DNA of 64,000 bases from Pyrrhosoma nymphula (GCA_963573305.1 OY754337.1:78567094-78631093); one strand, 5' to 3'. Positions 30,649-42,955 are shown, numbered from the stretch's first letter. Translations and numbers: made by a program. Notes: generated from the sequence alone by a model not told the origin.

Positions 30649-31254
30649 TTAAGGCCTGGTTACACGGTACATGAGAATGTACCGTGAAGTACACACATAA
30701 AGTTTCTGCACATTTGTGTGAATGGTTTCATATACAGATTCTTGTACATTCTCATGAACAAGATCAATGAATAGTTGGCTACACGGTACATTTTTTCGGA
30801 CAGATTTTCGTACATTTTCTGATGCGCATTATGCGTTTTCGTTTGTTTTTCCTCATTTTAAACCGTCGGCGCGTTATTTAAACCATTTTTTTTGCCATGG
30901 AAACGACATTCAGTTGTCATTTGGCTTGTGTTGGTGGTTTATTTGGTTTCGTGCGCTCGAATTGTTTTTGGATTTTGAGCTCTTGCTCGTTACTTGTAAC
31001 AAAAAAAGCCGCCAACACAAGCCAGATGACAACAGAAGGTGTCATTTGCGTCGTCTGCCACTAGGTGTCTCTGTAATGAGGTCAACTTGTACGATTGTCT
31101 GAACGAAATTAGAACTGGTTCTATTTTCTGTTCAGACATTCATACAATCGTACATTTTGGTGTGGTTACACGGTGAATTTTCGCGTTCATTCTGACATTC
31201 AGACATTCACACATTTTCTTGTACATTCTCATGTACCGTGTAACCAGGCCTTTA
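30649..31254. mobile_element. 600-bp TIR element with TTA duplication (PIF/Harbinger-like MITE)
   Basis: Left end AGGCCTGGTTACACGG then TACATGAGAATGTAC; right end is its exact inverse (GTACATTCTCATGTACCG then TGTAACCAGGCCT), 31-32 bp TIRs. TTA lies immediately outside both ends (30649-30651, 31252-31254). Inside, further inverted pairs occur: GGCTTGTGTTGGTGG with CCGCCAACACAAGCC, and GTACGATTGTCTGAAC with an interrupted inverse. No transposase frame. The 3-bp TWA duplication fits PIF/Harbinger; TIRs are well kept, so insertion is fairly recent. Confidence 0.8.
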
Positions 31255-33727
31255 GATCCGTACCTATCACAAAGCAATTAATTCTCAGTTTCCGAAATAC
31301 CCATGCAATGTACAGTGAATCCTTAGCAAAGAAGAGGAAAGTTACCTAGGCCTAAATGGAAAATGAATAGGAAAGAGGTACTGCAAAACTTTTAAGAGCT
31401 GCGAACCAAAAATACGTACTTTCTTGAAAAGCCGTAGAAATTTGTTGCTGAAGTTGAATCGGAAATGCCCTCATTGAAAAAAATCACACCACTTTCTTTT
31501 ATTTGCAAGTTCTTTATCAAACTATCCTGAATCTAGTTCATTGTGTTCAAATGGCACCTGACTTAAATTTTGTTGTCAGTTAACCGTTTTTGTTTATTTT
31601 TCGGTTAAAATAAAACCATTTATACTCCGCATTCCTGGTATACTCTATTATTTAACTCAAAGTAGGTACCGACATTTCTCATATTGGCAAAATTCGCCGA
31701 TTTTATTAGAAATTATTAAAAAATATGCTAGAAACAAAGTGCAAAGCGAAGGCCGTTTTGGTTTATCTTTTGGGTCTCCTGCCCGATTCCTTCCCGGCCT
31801 TTCAATTAAGTTTCTGCTCCTCTTTCGTAATCTTGATACCGCCTAGTCCCCGCTTCCTGCCGTCGACTTATCTCCAGACTTTTTGTACTTCTTCTTACCG
31901 CGTGCCTTTCTGATCTTCGTACCTCCACTTATCTCTCGTTATTGTTATCTTTTTATTATTCTAAGCGTCCCCCGTTACTTATTGTTATTTATTTTAGCAT
32001 TTTCGTTGTCCTGAACTCCTCCGATGTAAATATTGATTAGGCGTCTTTGGTTGTCTATTGTTATATTGTAGTTTATTATGATCTTTCTACCATTTATTTG
32101 AATTTCGGTTTATTTCCGGACTTGGTTATGGTAGTTTGGCTACAGGGTGGACTCTAGGACGGTGCTTCCCTACATCTTATGACTTCCGTACCCCTGTTTT
32201 TAGCCCAGTCCCCCCCCCCGTGGCGCACCCCTTGGTACCCCCCAATAAGTTCAGAACAGCTCGCAGTAAGGGGGGAGAGAGAAAGCTTGCCACGTTTCCA
32301 CCATTTTTCAATATTTTTCACTTACCCCTTTTGCTCTGGGTGTGTTGGAAAAGCTGACAGGGCTGATCCGACAGTAAAAATTGACCGTTGATAAACGAGG
32401 CGATCTATTCTTGTTAAATAGCGTAACTCTCAATATGGAAAACTCTCTTCTCTTATAGCGACCACCGGATTTTGTCGAGAAACTTTACTACCCTCAATCC
32501 TCTCCGTTTATGAATCTGATGAAGGAAGGACTCCAAGTTCTTGGGCATTAGGATTTTCTGTCGCAGGGAAAGAAAATAAAATCAGATTATCAGCTTAGAA
32601 GTGTACTCGTTAATTGCAACGAGGTCTTGCACATTCACATTGATTGACTCACTGAAGCGTTCTCTGGTGAGTCAGTCTGGTTCATATTTCGTGGGTCGAA
32701 TTTAAATATTAGTGATTTGACAGGAAGTTAATGTATGCCCGAGGTTTTGTTTGATATTTGAAGCTTGCCTGTGGTGAGACCAAAATTAATTTTAGTTGTT
32801 CATCATATCGAAGGTAAATGGAAGATTACCGTCTTAGTGGCCAGTTCCTCTAACCTCTAGAGGAAAGAGGAAATTATTTGCCGTCGCTAATTTACCACGT
32901 CTAACATTTCTGAACCTTAGAAGAGAATAGAAGCAATTTGTATTTTCTGACAGTCGAGAAATGTATTTGCCATTTGAAAGACAGATCCTCTAATATATTT
33001 TAGCAACCTTTTCTATCATTGAACTTGCTGAGTTAGGGATGTGTATTCTTATATTCCAATGGATATTTTTTTAAGAATCAGGTACAGAAAAATTCATTGA
33101 GTTTCGTAGGATTAGTCTGTTCTGAGCATAAGAAGCGTACTGTTAGTTTGAACAATATGCTTCAACCCACATGCCATCCGTCTTTTGGCTCAAGTAGCTC
33201 TCCATTTTTTCTTCCTCAATTTCAACTCCTATATGGACTTGTTTATGTGCTTGTGTTACTTAATTTGCATGCGTCACACGCTCACTAGAAGCAATATGGT
33301 GGTCGTAAGAGGGAGGAAATGGCGAATGTTTCGTGAGTGTGTTTAAGGGCATTTCCTCCTCTTGTTGACTGCAGCAAAGCTTGCGGGCGTTTCATGTCGT
33401 TATGTTAGAGGTAAGCGGCGCAATGTGAATATTTCTCTGGGAAAGGTGAGAAACGAAGAAGTAAAAAACCCTCTTTTAATTGAGTTATTCTGGGTGGAAG
33501 CTGTTTGTGGGAATTCGTGCTGGGAAGCTGCTCTTGTCGGGCGTGGGGAAAATGCAAATTGGATTCGATGCATTCTTTGAGTTTCCACAGCCGGCGCTGA
33601 AATAAATATATATATAATACTTGAAGACAAGCCTATATATTTTCCCATTCTCTTGGCATTTTCATCGATGCGTGATACTCGTTTAATTATATGCAGTTTA
33701 GAATGAATTAATTCGATGTTAATACTC
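31255..33727. other. Intergenic stretch, nothing recognised
   Basis: About 2.5 kb of mostly AT-rich sequence with a GC-rich block at 32130-32350 (CCCCCCCCCGTGGCG). Short open frames match nothing known and lack splice context. Confidence 0.45.
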
Positions 33728-34047
33728 CATATTACCAGGGCCGTACCTGGAGATTTAGGGGCCCTGTGCAAACGAAAGTCAGGGCCCACACTAACTTTGC
33801 ATTCCCTTATTGATATAAAAGCAGCTTTTAAGCATATTTCATGGAAAGAAGAAGGAAATTAACTGACAAATTGGCTAAAAGTTTCAATAAATTTACATGT
33901 GAACAAACAATTAGTAGTAGGTAATTTCGGGTAATAGGCGGGTTTCCCCGCGCCGCGCCGTCTGAAAGATGTAAGTCCAGTGCATAGGCGCGGGGCCCAG
34001 TGCAGCGGCACCTGTCGCACTACCCTAGGGACGTCACTGCCTATTAT
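33728..34047. mobile_element. hAT-like short TIR element
   Basis: Ends CAGGGCCGTACCTGG (33736) and, inverted, CAGTGACGTCCCTAGGG (ending 34039). Flanking 8-mers CATATTAC and CCTATTAT match at six of eight positions, fitting a decayed 8-bp hAT target duplication. Internal CCGCGCCGCGCCG and GGCGCGGGGCCC. 304 bp, no transposase. A related head, CCAGGGCCGGTACTT then AAGATTTAGG, occurs alone at 54289-54316. Confidence 0.6.
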
Positions 34048-34636
34048 ATACTTTTCTTTATGGGGTAAAACATTTCATTATCTCCGATGAAAATACCACG
34101 TATAATTTTGGCGCAATATTGCTGTCGAGGTAACAAGAAATATATTACCAAGTAGGGGAACTCATGACTTGTCATGATTGCTGGCGAAAATTCTAAAATA
34201 ATAAGAAGAAAATACTGCTATTGGAAGCGTGCTGACTTTAAAACCCAGTTAAATGGCCGAAAAAATAAGTATTTGGTCCGTGTACTTGTTATTTCTTCTG
34301 CAGGAGTATACTGGTGTGTTACACTAAATGTTCAAGCTTTTTAATTTATTGATAATGTGTTTGACTATATTTCTTATGGGCGTGTGGATATGTTCTAATG
34401 ATTGGGTTGGGGCATGGTATTTCTGGAAATATTTAATTCCTACCTTACCTTCTTTTATCTTCCGGCTTTTCCTCTACTTCAGTTCACTGACCTAGAGCTT
34501 ACATTGATATTATGGCGCAGCTTCGACCCTCATAGCCTCACGCTAACCACTTCCAGATAATTCTTTTAGTGTGGTTGTCATATTATCGATTAAAAATGCG
34601 GGATTATCCCTTCGATAGTTAAACAAATTCGTTTAG

Positions 34637-34700
34637 ATGGAGTGGTATAACTGGCGAATTTGACGTAGGCATTGCTTCGCACCCACATTACAATGATTCT
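34637..34700 (+). mobile_element. SINE relic with internal deletion
   Basis: TGGAGTGGTATAACTGGCG resembles the tRNA-like head; GCTTCGCACCCAC and ACAATGATT resemble the body and tail. The middle is missing. Confidence 0.35.
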
Positions 34701-35864
34701 GTCTTTCATTTTTATTTCATACGGATGTACGTCCTTTGAATGTTTTTTGAGATGAGGAATCTACGTTGGTAAAATCTAGCTAAGAGTTTCCCTGGATGCA
34801 GCGGAGACGAGGAGTTAAATGGAAGCGGGGCTGTCATGCAAACGTGCCTCAGAAATTCCGCTGCTACTTTCGGTGGCCGAATCCAGAAAAAATAGAATTC
34901 TTTGTAAATGAAAAATCATGAGGGCCATATTCAATCGTAGTTAATGAGTGCAATCCGCACGTAGTAGTTCACGCCTCTTTTTACGGAAACGCGAACCTGT
35001 GTTGAAAATATAGGTCTTATAAGCACGGAAAGGCTCGTGGATTATAATTTTTTTATTTTTTGCTGAATAAATGTTGATTACTGCGCATGGAAACCGTATG
35101 AATGTGATAACAGAACATGATTAATCGCCGTTATATTCCCCTTCTGAGCGAACCCCTCATGTCTGCTCGAGGTGTAATTTCGATTGCATCGTGTTTGGTA
35201 ACGCTTCTTGCGTTGTTTGAATAGTAGCGGTGCATTGCCCATTGATTCCCTGTTTGTGGGAGCTATGTTTAAAAAAATTCGTTGATATTACGTATTTATT
35301 TGTTGCTTCAAACCGTTAAAAACACGAAGTAAGGTGACAGTTGCCAAATTTAATTTGTGGTATTAAGATATAATTAAAAAGATTTCTGCATACCCAAATA
35401 TATATAAATAAAATGACGTACCCCGCTGTTTTTTAATCCGAGAATTTTTACACGTCTGTGATAAGGGTGTCAAATTGGATTTCATGAACAACTTTGAAAT
35501 TGTAATCAGTGTTATTATTAATAGTGACAAGTTACGTCTCTAGACATTTTCATGGCGTTCAATTTGATGTCCTTGGACCGCTTGCTTATCCGTTCCATCC
35601 TTTCCGCCAAGCTTTCCTTTTTCGCTTTCCCTTTGATGACTTAAGAAGATTCACCCCAAGAAGGGGTTTGGTTCCTTTGGCTTCTTTCACCTTTATTATC
35701 GCGTCGCTGCCCCCGGTATGACTCGTGACGACTTGAAAATGTGTATTGTTTTCACTTTCCAATACTTCTAACCGGGTGATGAGGAACGGGTTTATCTTTG
35801 CTGCAGTGTGGCAATAAATAGCTCAAAACAATCAATCACCATTGGTGCAACAATTAGTTTATGA
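34701..35864. other. Intergenic stretch, nothing recognised
   Basis: No gene, RNA or repeat recognised. Confidence 0.45.
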
Positions 35865-36062
35865 AGAGATAAGGCTTAAGAGTTAAAAGCAATTTTCCAC
35901 AGTTTAAATTAAAAAAAAGACTTCATTACAACCTAGGTTTCGATGTTTTACGCGTCGTCTTCACCTGAAGATGATGTGTAAAACATCAAAACCTCGGTCG
36001 TAATTAAGCCTTTTTTTTACTTTAAATTGTGGAAAATTGCTTTTAACTCGTAAACCTTATCA
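35865..36062. repeat. Foldback element (core family), copy 7
   Basis: Arms of about 90 bp. Outer AGTTAAAAGCAATTTTCCAC and its inverse are exact over 20 bp; inner ACAACCTAGGTTTCGATG pairs with CATCAAAACCTCGGTCGT. Loop contains TTCACCTGAAGATGATG. The oligo-A after the left outer arm (AATTAAAAAAAAGAC) is mirrored as CTTTTTTTTACTTT on the right. Confidence 0.88.
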
Positions 36063-36969
36063 TGTTGAAATTCCACGCCATGGTACTAACACATGTATGG
36101 TATACTACGGTATAATGTATTAGTACCATGTTCCACGCTATATCGCCTGAATCTTCGGAGTTCATTAGTTTATGGAGCTTCCGCTGCGAATGTGTGAGTG
36201 AAAAAATACCGAATTCCCCCTTAGAGCTTGGTATTGTTTGAAAAATACTGATTTTGCAGATGATTTCCTGCCTCAGCAAAAAACAAATAAAATTGGAGGT
36301 TACAAAAATGAAGAGTATTCGACAAATATATTGTTTTATAATACTTTTTTCCAGCCATAGGAGACGACTGGAGCGCCGTTCTTCTTTCCCTCCACGTCTC
36401 CATGACCTGAAAAATGAGATCATTTCCATTACACTGCCCTCTCGGCCGTGTCTCGACGTTAAAACGGGCTTCCTTCCTTCGGACCAGCTCTTATCTTGTA
36501 AATTTCCCTTTTCCGTGAAGAGCCCCGTTCATTTTTATACCAATGCTGAGATATCTCTCAGAAACAGTTGGTGGAGAAGGGGAAGGTACTCACTATTTCA
36601 CCAATTGGTGTTATTTTAATAATTACCTCTTGCGGTGCATTGATATGTGTTAGCATCACCCTCTCCCTTAAAAATGAACGCTATAGCGATGTACTCTATT
36701 GCCAAGTCCTCCTGTCTGGAAATTAGGAATGGAAAAATGTCAATTTTTATTCGTTGCTGCACTAATTTTTCTGGGGATGAACCTAACGTGCTGAGTAAAA
36801 CTGTTGATTTTGTGTGCGTGTAATCCATGTTGAATTCATTAGTTAATATTTCTTAACATATTTTTTTCTTCATTTTAGGTAAATAGCGGTCCAGTGAATT
36901 CCACTCTGACACTTAGCCAAAATCCCATTTTGGCAGCATAAAAGAGTGAGTAGTAACTACTACATTTAA
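36063..36969. other. Intergenic stretch, nothing recognised
   Basis: The minus-strand frame at 36043-36429 matches no family. No other feature. Confidence 0.4.
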
Positions 36970-37523
36970 TCATGAAATTCGAATTTTATTTTTTAATTTC
37001 AGCGTCTGTAAGAAGGGTGAAGTAAATATTGTAACATTAATGGCGCTAAAACATAGTCATATATAACATTCTCAGTAATTAAATAAATATATCCACATAA
37101 GTCTCTAACTTGACTCATTTTTTCACGCCGTACGGTTGAAAACCCTTCAAAATAGAAGGAGTTTTTTGCGATTCTCGAATAAATTACTGCGTAGAGTAGG
37201 CAATTGATTATTTTTTATTAATAGTTGAGAAACACACACACACCGTTTGTTTTTTGACGAAATCCAGGTGTTATAAGTTCCTAATTTTTTCAATATTCTC
37301 CCTCTGGAGCGCACAGCCGTAATCTATCCCATGTAAACCTGCTTGTATTTTCAGACAAATTGCTCGAAAAGTAGTTAGGTAAGGGGTTTTATATTCTGTA
37401 TAGCGGTATTACATATAGCGGTAATATTTTTATATCATTGGAAAGATGGGAGCTTTTTTATTTAAAATGAAGTAAAATTAATCAAATTCTATTTGAAGTG
37501 ATATTTTGCTCAAACTACCTTAA
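36970..37523 (+). mobile_element. Family A element, copy A5 (5' end lost)
   Basis: Homology starts at about 36970 (GAAATTCGAATTTTATTTTT); the left TIR is missing. The right end TTTGCTCAAACTACCTTAA is intact to 37523. A short local duplication (TATAGCGGTA twice at 37396-37428) sits inside. Other landmarks as in A2. Confidence 0.88.
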
Positions 37524-37575
37524 TGTCGCCAATGAAAACCGTATCCACAAACACGTGTTTCTTCAACCCTTGTGA

Positions 37576-37725
37576 CACTGGAGGGGTTGGGGGGAGGATG
37601 CAGGCTAGGGTGAGGGCTATTTGCGAGAGGGGGTAGGGAATTTCTTGGCCTGGGGGATGAAAGGGGGGATTGCGGAGGGTATAAAAGGAGGTGGGGGGAC
37701 AAGAAGAGGCAGTGCGGGGGCATGT
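37576..37725 (+). promoter_or_regulatory. G-rich tract with TATA box and initiator-like site
   Basis: Top strand is G-rich, with many G runs that could form quadruplexes. TATAAAAG at 37680-37687 is a consensus TATA box. CAGT at 37710-37713 puts a possible arthropod initiator A (37711) 31 bases after the first T, the canonical spacing. No DPE match and no convincing coding exon follow (ATG at 37722 reads only ten codons). Confidence 0.3.
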
Positions 37726-38613
37726 GTGTAGTTAGCTTTGTCAGGAAAGTTTAGAGGTGACCCTGTTGTGGTGCTAATGGTGTCATGACCTCTCCGTAGA
37801 CATGTACTAACTGAACTACGATTTGCCGCAGGGGCTTATGGCAGTGGGTGTTGGGTAACCAGAAATGAAATGGTGGTAGGGATTAGGGAAAGGGGGTGTG
37901 AAGATGGAGAGGACGAAATTGGATTGCATGTTTACGTAGTGTCTCGCTGTTTTGTTTCAGCCTCTTAATGGTGCGTGGGAACATGTAATTTTTATACATC
38001 TCATTTTGACCGTGTATCTCGCGGGAGTTAATTATTTAAGGCGTAACTTTATGGAAAAGCTTCACGATTGAAATGAAAAACTTTGTGAATTCCACAATAA
38101 ATAGACCTAGGTTTAAATATAACCTAGGTTTCGTCGCTGAGCGACATCATGCATTGCGGGACTAAAATTATTGTTGAAATTTTTAAACTGATGTTATTTA
38201 AATAAAAGTCCTATACACGGATAGCTTCTTATATGTCGCGCTTCGTATTCTTTCTCAATTAAAAAAAAACAAAGTTCATGCTTTTTATAAACTCACCAGA
38301 TAACTTTTTTAATGTTGTGAAAAGGGGCTTCTGGCGTACGGAGTGAAACAAATATGTCAAGTTATATCCTGGAATATATGTATATTTTTGTTAATTACTG
38401 ATGTGTTCAATTAAAACATTACAATAATGTGTCATTTTCAGGCTCTAATGTAAAAATATATGCATATTCCTCCGTTCGCATATCTTCGACGAACGTCCCC
38501 GTAGTTGCATTCGAGAAAGTGCGACTGAAGTGTGAGTCTTATCGCGATGAACAGCGTGCTGGTTTTCCAAACCGACGTTAGCTTTTACACGCGGCGGACG
38601 AAAGGCAATCTCG
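37726..38613. other. Intergenic stretch with a foldback relic
   Basis: 38108-38155 holds CCTAGGTTTAAATAT then ACCTAGGTTTCG and GCGACATCATGC, i.e. the core and CATCATC-type box without long arms (copy 8 of the foldback set). Otherwise nothing recognised. Confidence 0.5.
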
Positions 38614-38830
38614 ATTAAGGTAGTGAAACGTTGAGTGAAAAGTTCCTCTACTCATGATATAAACTAAAATCGATTTCCATTTTTATATTTTAGCAAGTTT
38701 AAGAATTAGAGAGCAAATTTAGTGACGTATAATGACGCAAAAACTTTTTTGAAATCTCAGTGATTAACTATGTATGCTATGAGTAAGAGGCTTTAAGTTG
38801 ATTTTGAATAACTGTGACCTAGGTGAGAGA
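38614..38830 (+). mobile_element. Diverged family A-like fragment
   Basis: TTAAGGTAGTGAAACGTTGA, TCCTCTACTCATGAT, AAGAATTAGAG, TAATGACGCAAAAAC and CTCAGTGATTAA follow the order of blocks in family A's left half, at low identity. An older subfamily is likely. Confidence 0.4.
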
Positions 38831-39464
38831 CAAATAGATTTAGACGACATGAATGGTTGGGTTGGTGTATGCCTCTGAGAAAGTGGTTGCGTCATTTCGT
38901 GACCCAGTATATACTTCCCTTTTTAAAACGTTTTTATTAGGTGGAGTTCTGATCTGTCTGTTCGGTACAAAAATTTACAATCGATTTTAAACTAACTACC
39001 TGATTTTAGCTAGAGACTTAAAACTTTAAACATAGCTCGGAACTGGATGACAATGCAATAATATGTAAATATATATATACTCTATATGTTATACATACTA
39101 ATTATTACAATATAATACACATTATAAATGATACATACAATATGTACATAGTATAATATAACATAATATAATAAAATATAATTTTATAAATAATTTAAAA
39201 TTTAAAATGTTGAAACAAATTTTTTTTATCGTAAAAAACTTTTTTTCCTTAAAGTTAATTTTTCAATAATGGCACTAGTGTCAATGTGTGTAGGTATAAC
39301 ATACCCAGTGGAACACGGCTTCTAATTTGTTGTAAATTCCTCGAATTGTCGGACAATGTGTGGCTAGTAATTTACTAACATTACAGTGGTGAAATTTCTT
39401 TTCTTTACAATTAGGCTGAACTCACTGAATTGAATGTGAAGTGATATCACGCTGGGGCTACCTT
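38831..39464. other. Intergenic stretch with an AT-rich low-complexity core
   Basis: 39055-39200 is nearly pure A/T (TATAATACACATTATAAATG, AATATAACATAATATAATAA). Nothing else recognised. Confidence 0.6.
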
Positions 39465-40012
39465 TTAAGGTACTTTGAGCTAGATATTACCCTAGTCGTA
39501 ATAGAGAGCATATTCGAATTTTTTAAAATAATTTCAGCATCTGTAAGAAGTATGAAGTAAATATTGCAATATTAATGACGCAAAAAATAGCTATATATGA
39601 CAATAATTCTCAGTAATCATATAAATATATTGACTTAAATCTCTGACTTGACTCATTTTCTCGCCGTACGGCTAAAAAACCTTCAAAACAGCAGGTTTTT
39701 TACGATTCTGTAAAAATTACTGCGGCGAGTAATTGATTAATTTTTATAATTAGTTGAAAAAACATACAAACTACACACCGTTAGCTTTTTTTACGAAATC
39801 TAGGTGTTAGAAATTCCTATTTTTTTCAATATTCTCCCCCTGGAGCCCATAGCCGTAATCTATCCCATGTAAAAACAGCTTGTATTTTCAGGAAAATTGC
39901 TCGAAAAGTAGTTCGTTAAAAGAGGTTAATATTCTGATAAAATTGGAAAGATGAGAGTTTTTTCTTTTAAAATGAGGTCAAATTCTAGGTGTAGTGATTT
40001 TTCGCTCAAACT
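39465..40012 (+). mobile_element. Family A TIR element, copy A6
   Basis: Left end TTAAGGTACTTTGAGCTA; right end TTTTTCGCTCAAACTTCA, decayed at the tip. Internal landmarks present. About 548 bp, non-coding. Confidence 0.88.
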
Positions 40013-40019
40013 TCAGCAA

Positions 40020-40512
40020 GTTCGTCACAAACGGAAGAAAGCGAACTTTCTTTCCGCCTCTCTTGTTTGTGTAACGTCTCGTTATGCAATTGTCTCCCAC
40101 CGCGACGCCGCCGTCGCCGTTACCCATAATCCCATTCGTCACCCTCACCCCACTTCCCTCGGCGAAACCCGATGGGAGAGGTCAGAGCTCCTCCCCGACA
40201 GAAGAAATCCGATTAAAGTAATTTTTTGACCCAATAGTCTTGAGGGGGAGGTGGTTCGGAGACAACAATGAGTGCCTCTTTGAGGTGACTCAATTGCCCG
40301 GGGCGAGACTCGCCTCTCTTGCTGCATAGAGAAAGAAAGAGGCTGAGAGAGGCTGAGGCGAGATTCAAATTTTTTGTCTCGCTGTCGACTTTCAATCTGG
40401 GTATAGAGTGTGTTAGAGAGAGGGCGGCGCGTAATTACCCGCCGGAGTGGAACTCGATTCGCGGCGTCGTGGTTTTTTCCTTTTTTTCTCTCTCTTCGTG
40501 AGCGAATCTTAG
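40020..40512. promoter_or_regulatory. CpG-containing GC-rich patch
   Basis: CGACGCCGCCGTCGCCGTTAC and GGGCGGCGCGTAATTACCCG stand out. Frames on both strands are Arg/Ser-rich with no domain. Could be a promoter or 5' UTR; no core motif or start codon is convincing. Confidence 0.3.
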
Positions 40513-41691
40513 CGCCGTTTGAAACGTAGAAATATTTTCCGAGCACTTTTTCTAGTATTTTTTTTTGTATCCGAAGAGGAAATTCCTCGAGTTAATTTAG
40601 TCTCTGGTTCAAAACGATTTTATCATTCCTTTTTCAAATTGCCGTGCCGTGGCACTGAATGCGGCGTTCTTAAACCATTTTGCACCTGTAGACCGGATGG
40701 AATGGGATAAATACTTCGCGGTGCATCTGGAGGCTGAGACGTCCGTGAGAAACAAGATCAAGTTAGACAAACCTGTGGCGATGGCATTTTATTTATTGAG
40801 TCCGGTGTTATATAATATTTATTTTTCGAGTACTGAAATGGATGTACTAAGCTTATTCATTTTTTTTGCGTGGCCATAAAATACACGTCAACTCTTAAGC
40901 CATCCGTATGATACAGTTTTTCGGGTACAGTGTTCGTGGATCAAACATCTGGTGTTTCATTGTTGGGAAGTATGATATCGCTCACGTTGCGAGGCGGCTG
41001 GGAATTTCCTAGGGGCTGCAACGGTTCTGGACACCCTGGTTGAAGAGCACCCTGCCGCTAATGAATTTTCTTGTCATGGTCGTGTCCATTGAACTTGTTG
41101 TGGGATACGTATATTCCTGATCGTAGCCATGTTATTTTACAGTGTAACTGTTAAATAAAATTGCATATGCCTATGGCTTCAGCACCAATCTTCAAGTATG
41201 GCAATGTTTGTAAAGTGGGCATTCAGAGTTCGCTATTTTTTCGAGCACAAGGAATGCTTAGCTCTTCTTTCTTCGATGAAGTGAAGCATATCTCATTTTA
41301 CCGTAATTTTATATTTATAACGCATTTGGATTTTTCCGAGGTACATTTAAATTTATGTAGGTATATCATTGGAAGTAGGCTAAGAAAAGTAATGCAATGT
41401 ATTTTTGTGGTGAGAATCGCAAGTACACCACTTGACTCGTCAAAAAGTCTTAATTAATAAAACAATAATTTTATTTTATTTTTTTATACGAGCATGACAT
41501 ATTTATTCGTGTTCATATCTGATAATGACTGCGTAAAATCGCAATCCACAAAAGGGAGAACATGTGAATGGAAAAAAAATACATACGGTGTAAAGCTTGT
41601 CTTGAAATTTTCAAATGCCTAGGTTCTCAAATATGCTGTATAGATAAGTTTTACCTCCAAAATTTTGTCGCATTATCAATGGTTGTTAAAC
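40513..41691. other. Intergenic stretch, one weak coding-like frame
   Basis: 40649-40800 (+) reads HFAPVDRMEWDKYFAVHLEA, which looks less repetitive than most frames here, but matches no family and lacks clear splice sites. Nothing else recognised. Confidence 0.3.
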
Positions 41692-41815
41692 AATTTTTGG
41701 GCGGTTAAGTTATTTATAATATAATATTCATCTCAATAATGCTCTTCTGTTTGAATTTTTGGGCGGTTAAGTTATTTATAATATAATATTCATCTCAATA
41801 ATGCTCTTCTGTTTG
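41692..41815. repeat. Exact tandem duplication, 2 x 62 bp
   Basis: Units 41692-41753 and 41754-41815 are identical: AATTTTTGGGCGGTTAAG ... CTCTTCTGTTTG. A very recent duplication or an assembly artefact. Confidence 0.95.
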
Positions 41816-42526
41816 TATTGCACAAGGCTGAGTTCAAGCCCACGAGTTTATTTATCATATCGAGGTTTTTATTGATATTTCCCGTTACACCCGTATATAT
41901 ATTTTTCAGGTTGCAGGCGTTCATGTATGGTTTCCCTCGTGGTGTTCCCTCTTCGCTAGACCACGCCCGTTGAAACGCAGTGTAGATGGTTTGTGCATAC
42001 GACCTCTATTTCTGCTCATCGCGTGGTGATTTAAAGAAAAGCAGGGCATCAATGTGTTCTCAAGCTCGGAATTGTCTATCTCTTTGTGCTTGCTTGTTTA
42101 TTGAGACGTTCCTTCTGGTCACAGTTTAATCTCGAGAGTGAGATGTTTGCACCCACTTCGGATTCGCATAGTTATTTTTTTTGCTTTGTACTTCGCCGTT
42201 CGGATGCCACGAGGCTCGCGTAAGAGGAGTATTGGGTGAGGGGAAGGGAGTGATGAATAACCTCCGCATTTACTTCTTCGTGGTACCCAGCAAGACAATT
42301 CAAGAGTGTGTGACACTTCACAACAGGCATCCACTAACCACCAAACACACTATAGTACTGTCTATTATCTAGTATACTACATATACCGTTAAGTAACGTT
42401 TATGTAAGGAGATTCCAAATCCATGCAGCTTTTAAATATTACTATCTGAGTTACCCGGAGTTGATTCGGAATCATACTTCCTTCATAACTCGTCATTTAC
42501 GAGGAGAATCGATTTAAAAAAAATGA
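41816..42526. other. Intergenic stretch, nothing recognised
   Basis: No recognised repeat, gene or RNA. Confidence 0.45.
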
Positions 42527-42955
42527 GAAACCTTATTCTTTCGGGTACCCGATAAAATAACTTTTATCTCTCTATCTTGAGTGAAAGTAGTTTGAAAAAG
42601 CAAAAAAAATAAACCACTGTACCAAACCCAATACTTAGCCTCTATTCAGCTTAACTAAGCCGACTTCTATTCAGCTTAACTAAGCAAGATGAATTTTAAA
42701 TGCGTTAAAGACCAAAATCTGGTTGTCAAGGAAATATGCTATTGTTGATTTCAGATAAAAATGTGCGTTTTTGCAGATAAAAACGCGATTTTCAATCAAG
42801 TACTAATTGGAAAAGATAATTAATTGAAAGGATTATAAACTTCATTCTTTCAGCCGTTTGATAATAAAAATCCCAATCCTCTATCTTGAGCTTAAGTAAT
42901 TTTAAAAAGTAAAACATAAAAACCACTGCACAAAACCCAATACGTAGAGTAGACC
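42527..42955. repeat. Diverged direct repeat (about 305-bp spacing) with a short tandem
   Basis: 42535-42640 and 42838-42948 share CATTCTTTC/TTATTCTTTC, GATAAAATAA/GATAATAAAA, CTCTATCTTGAG, and AACCCAATAC in order. Between them, CTATTCAGCTTAACTAAGC occurs twice in tandem (42643-42688). Non-coding; nature unknown. Confidence 0.7.

Noticed and set aside
41161..41457. 98-residue plus-strand frame
   Set aside because: No domain, AT-rich context, no splice or start support.
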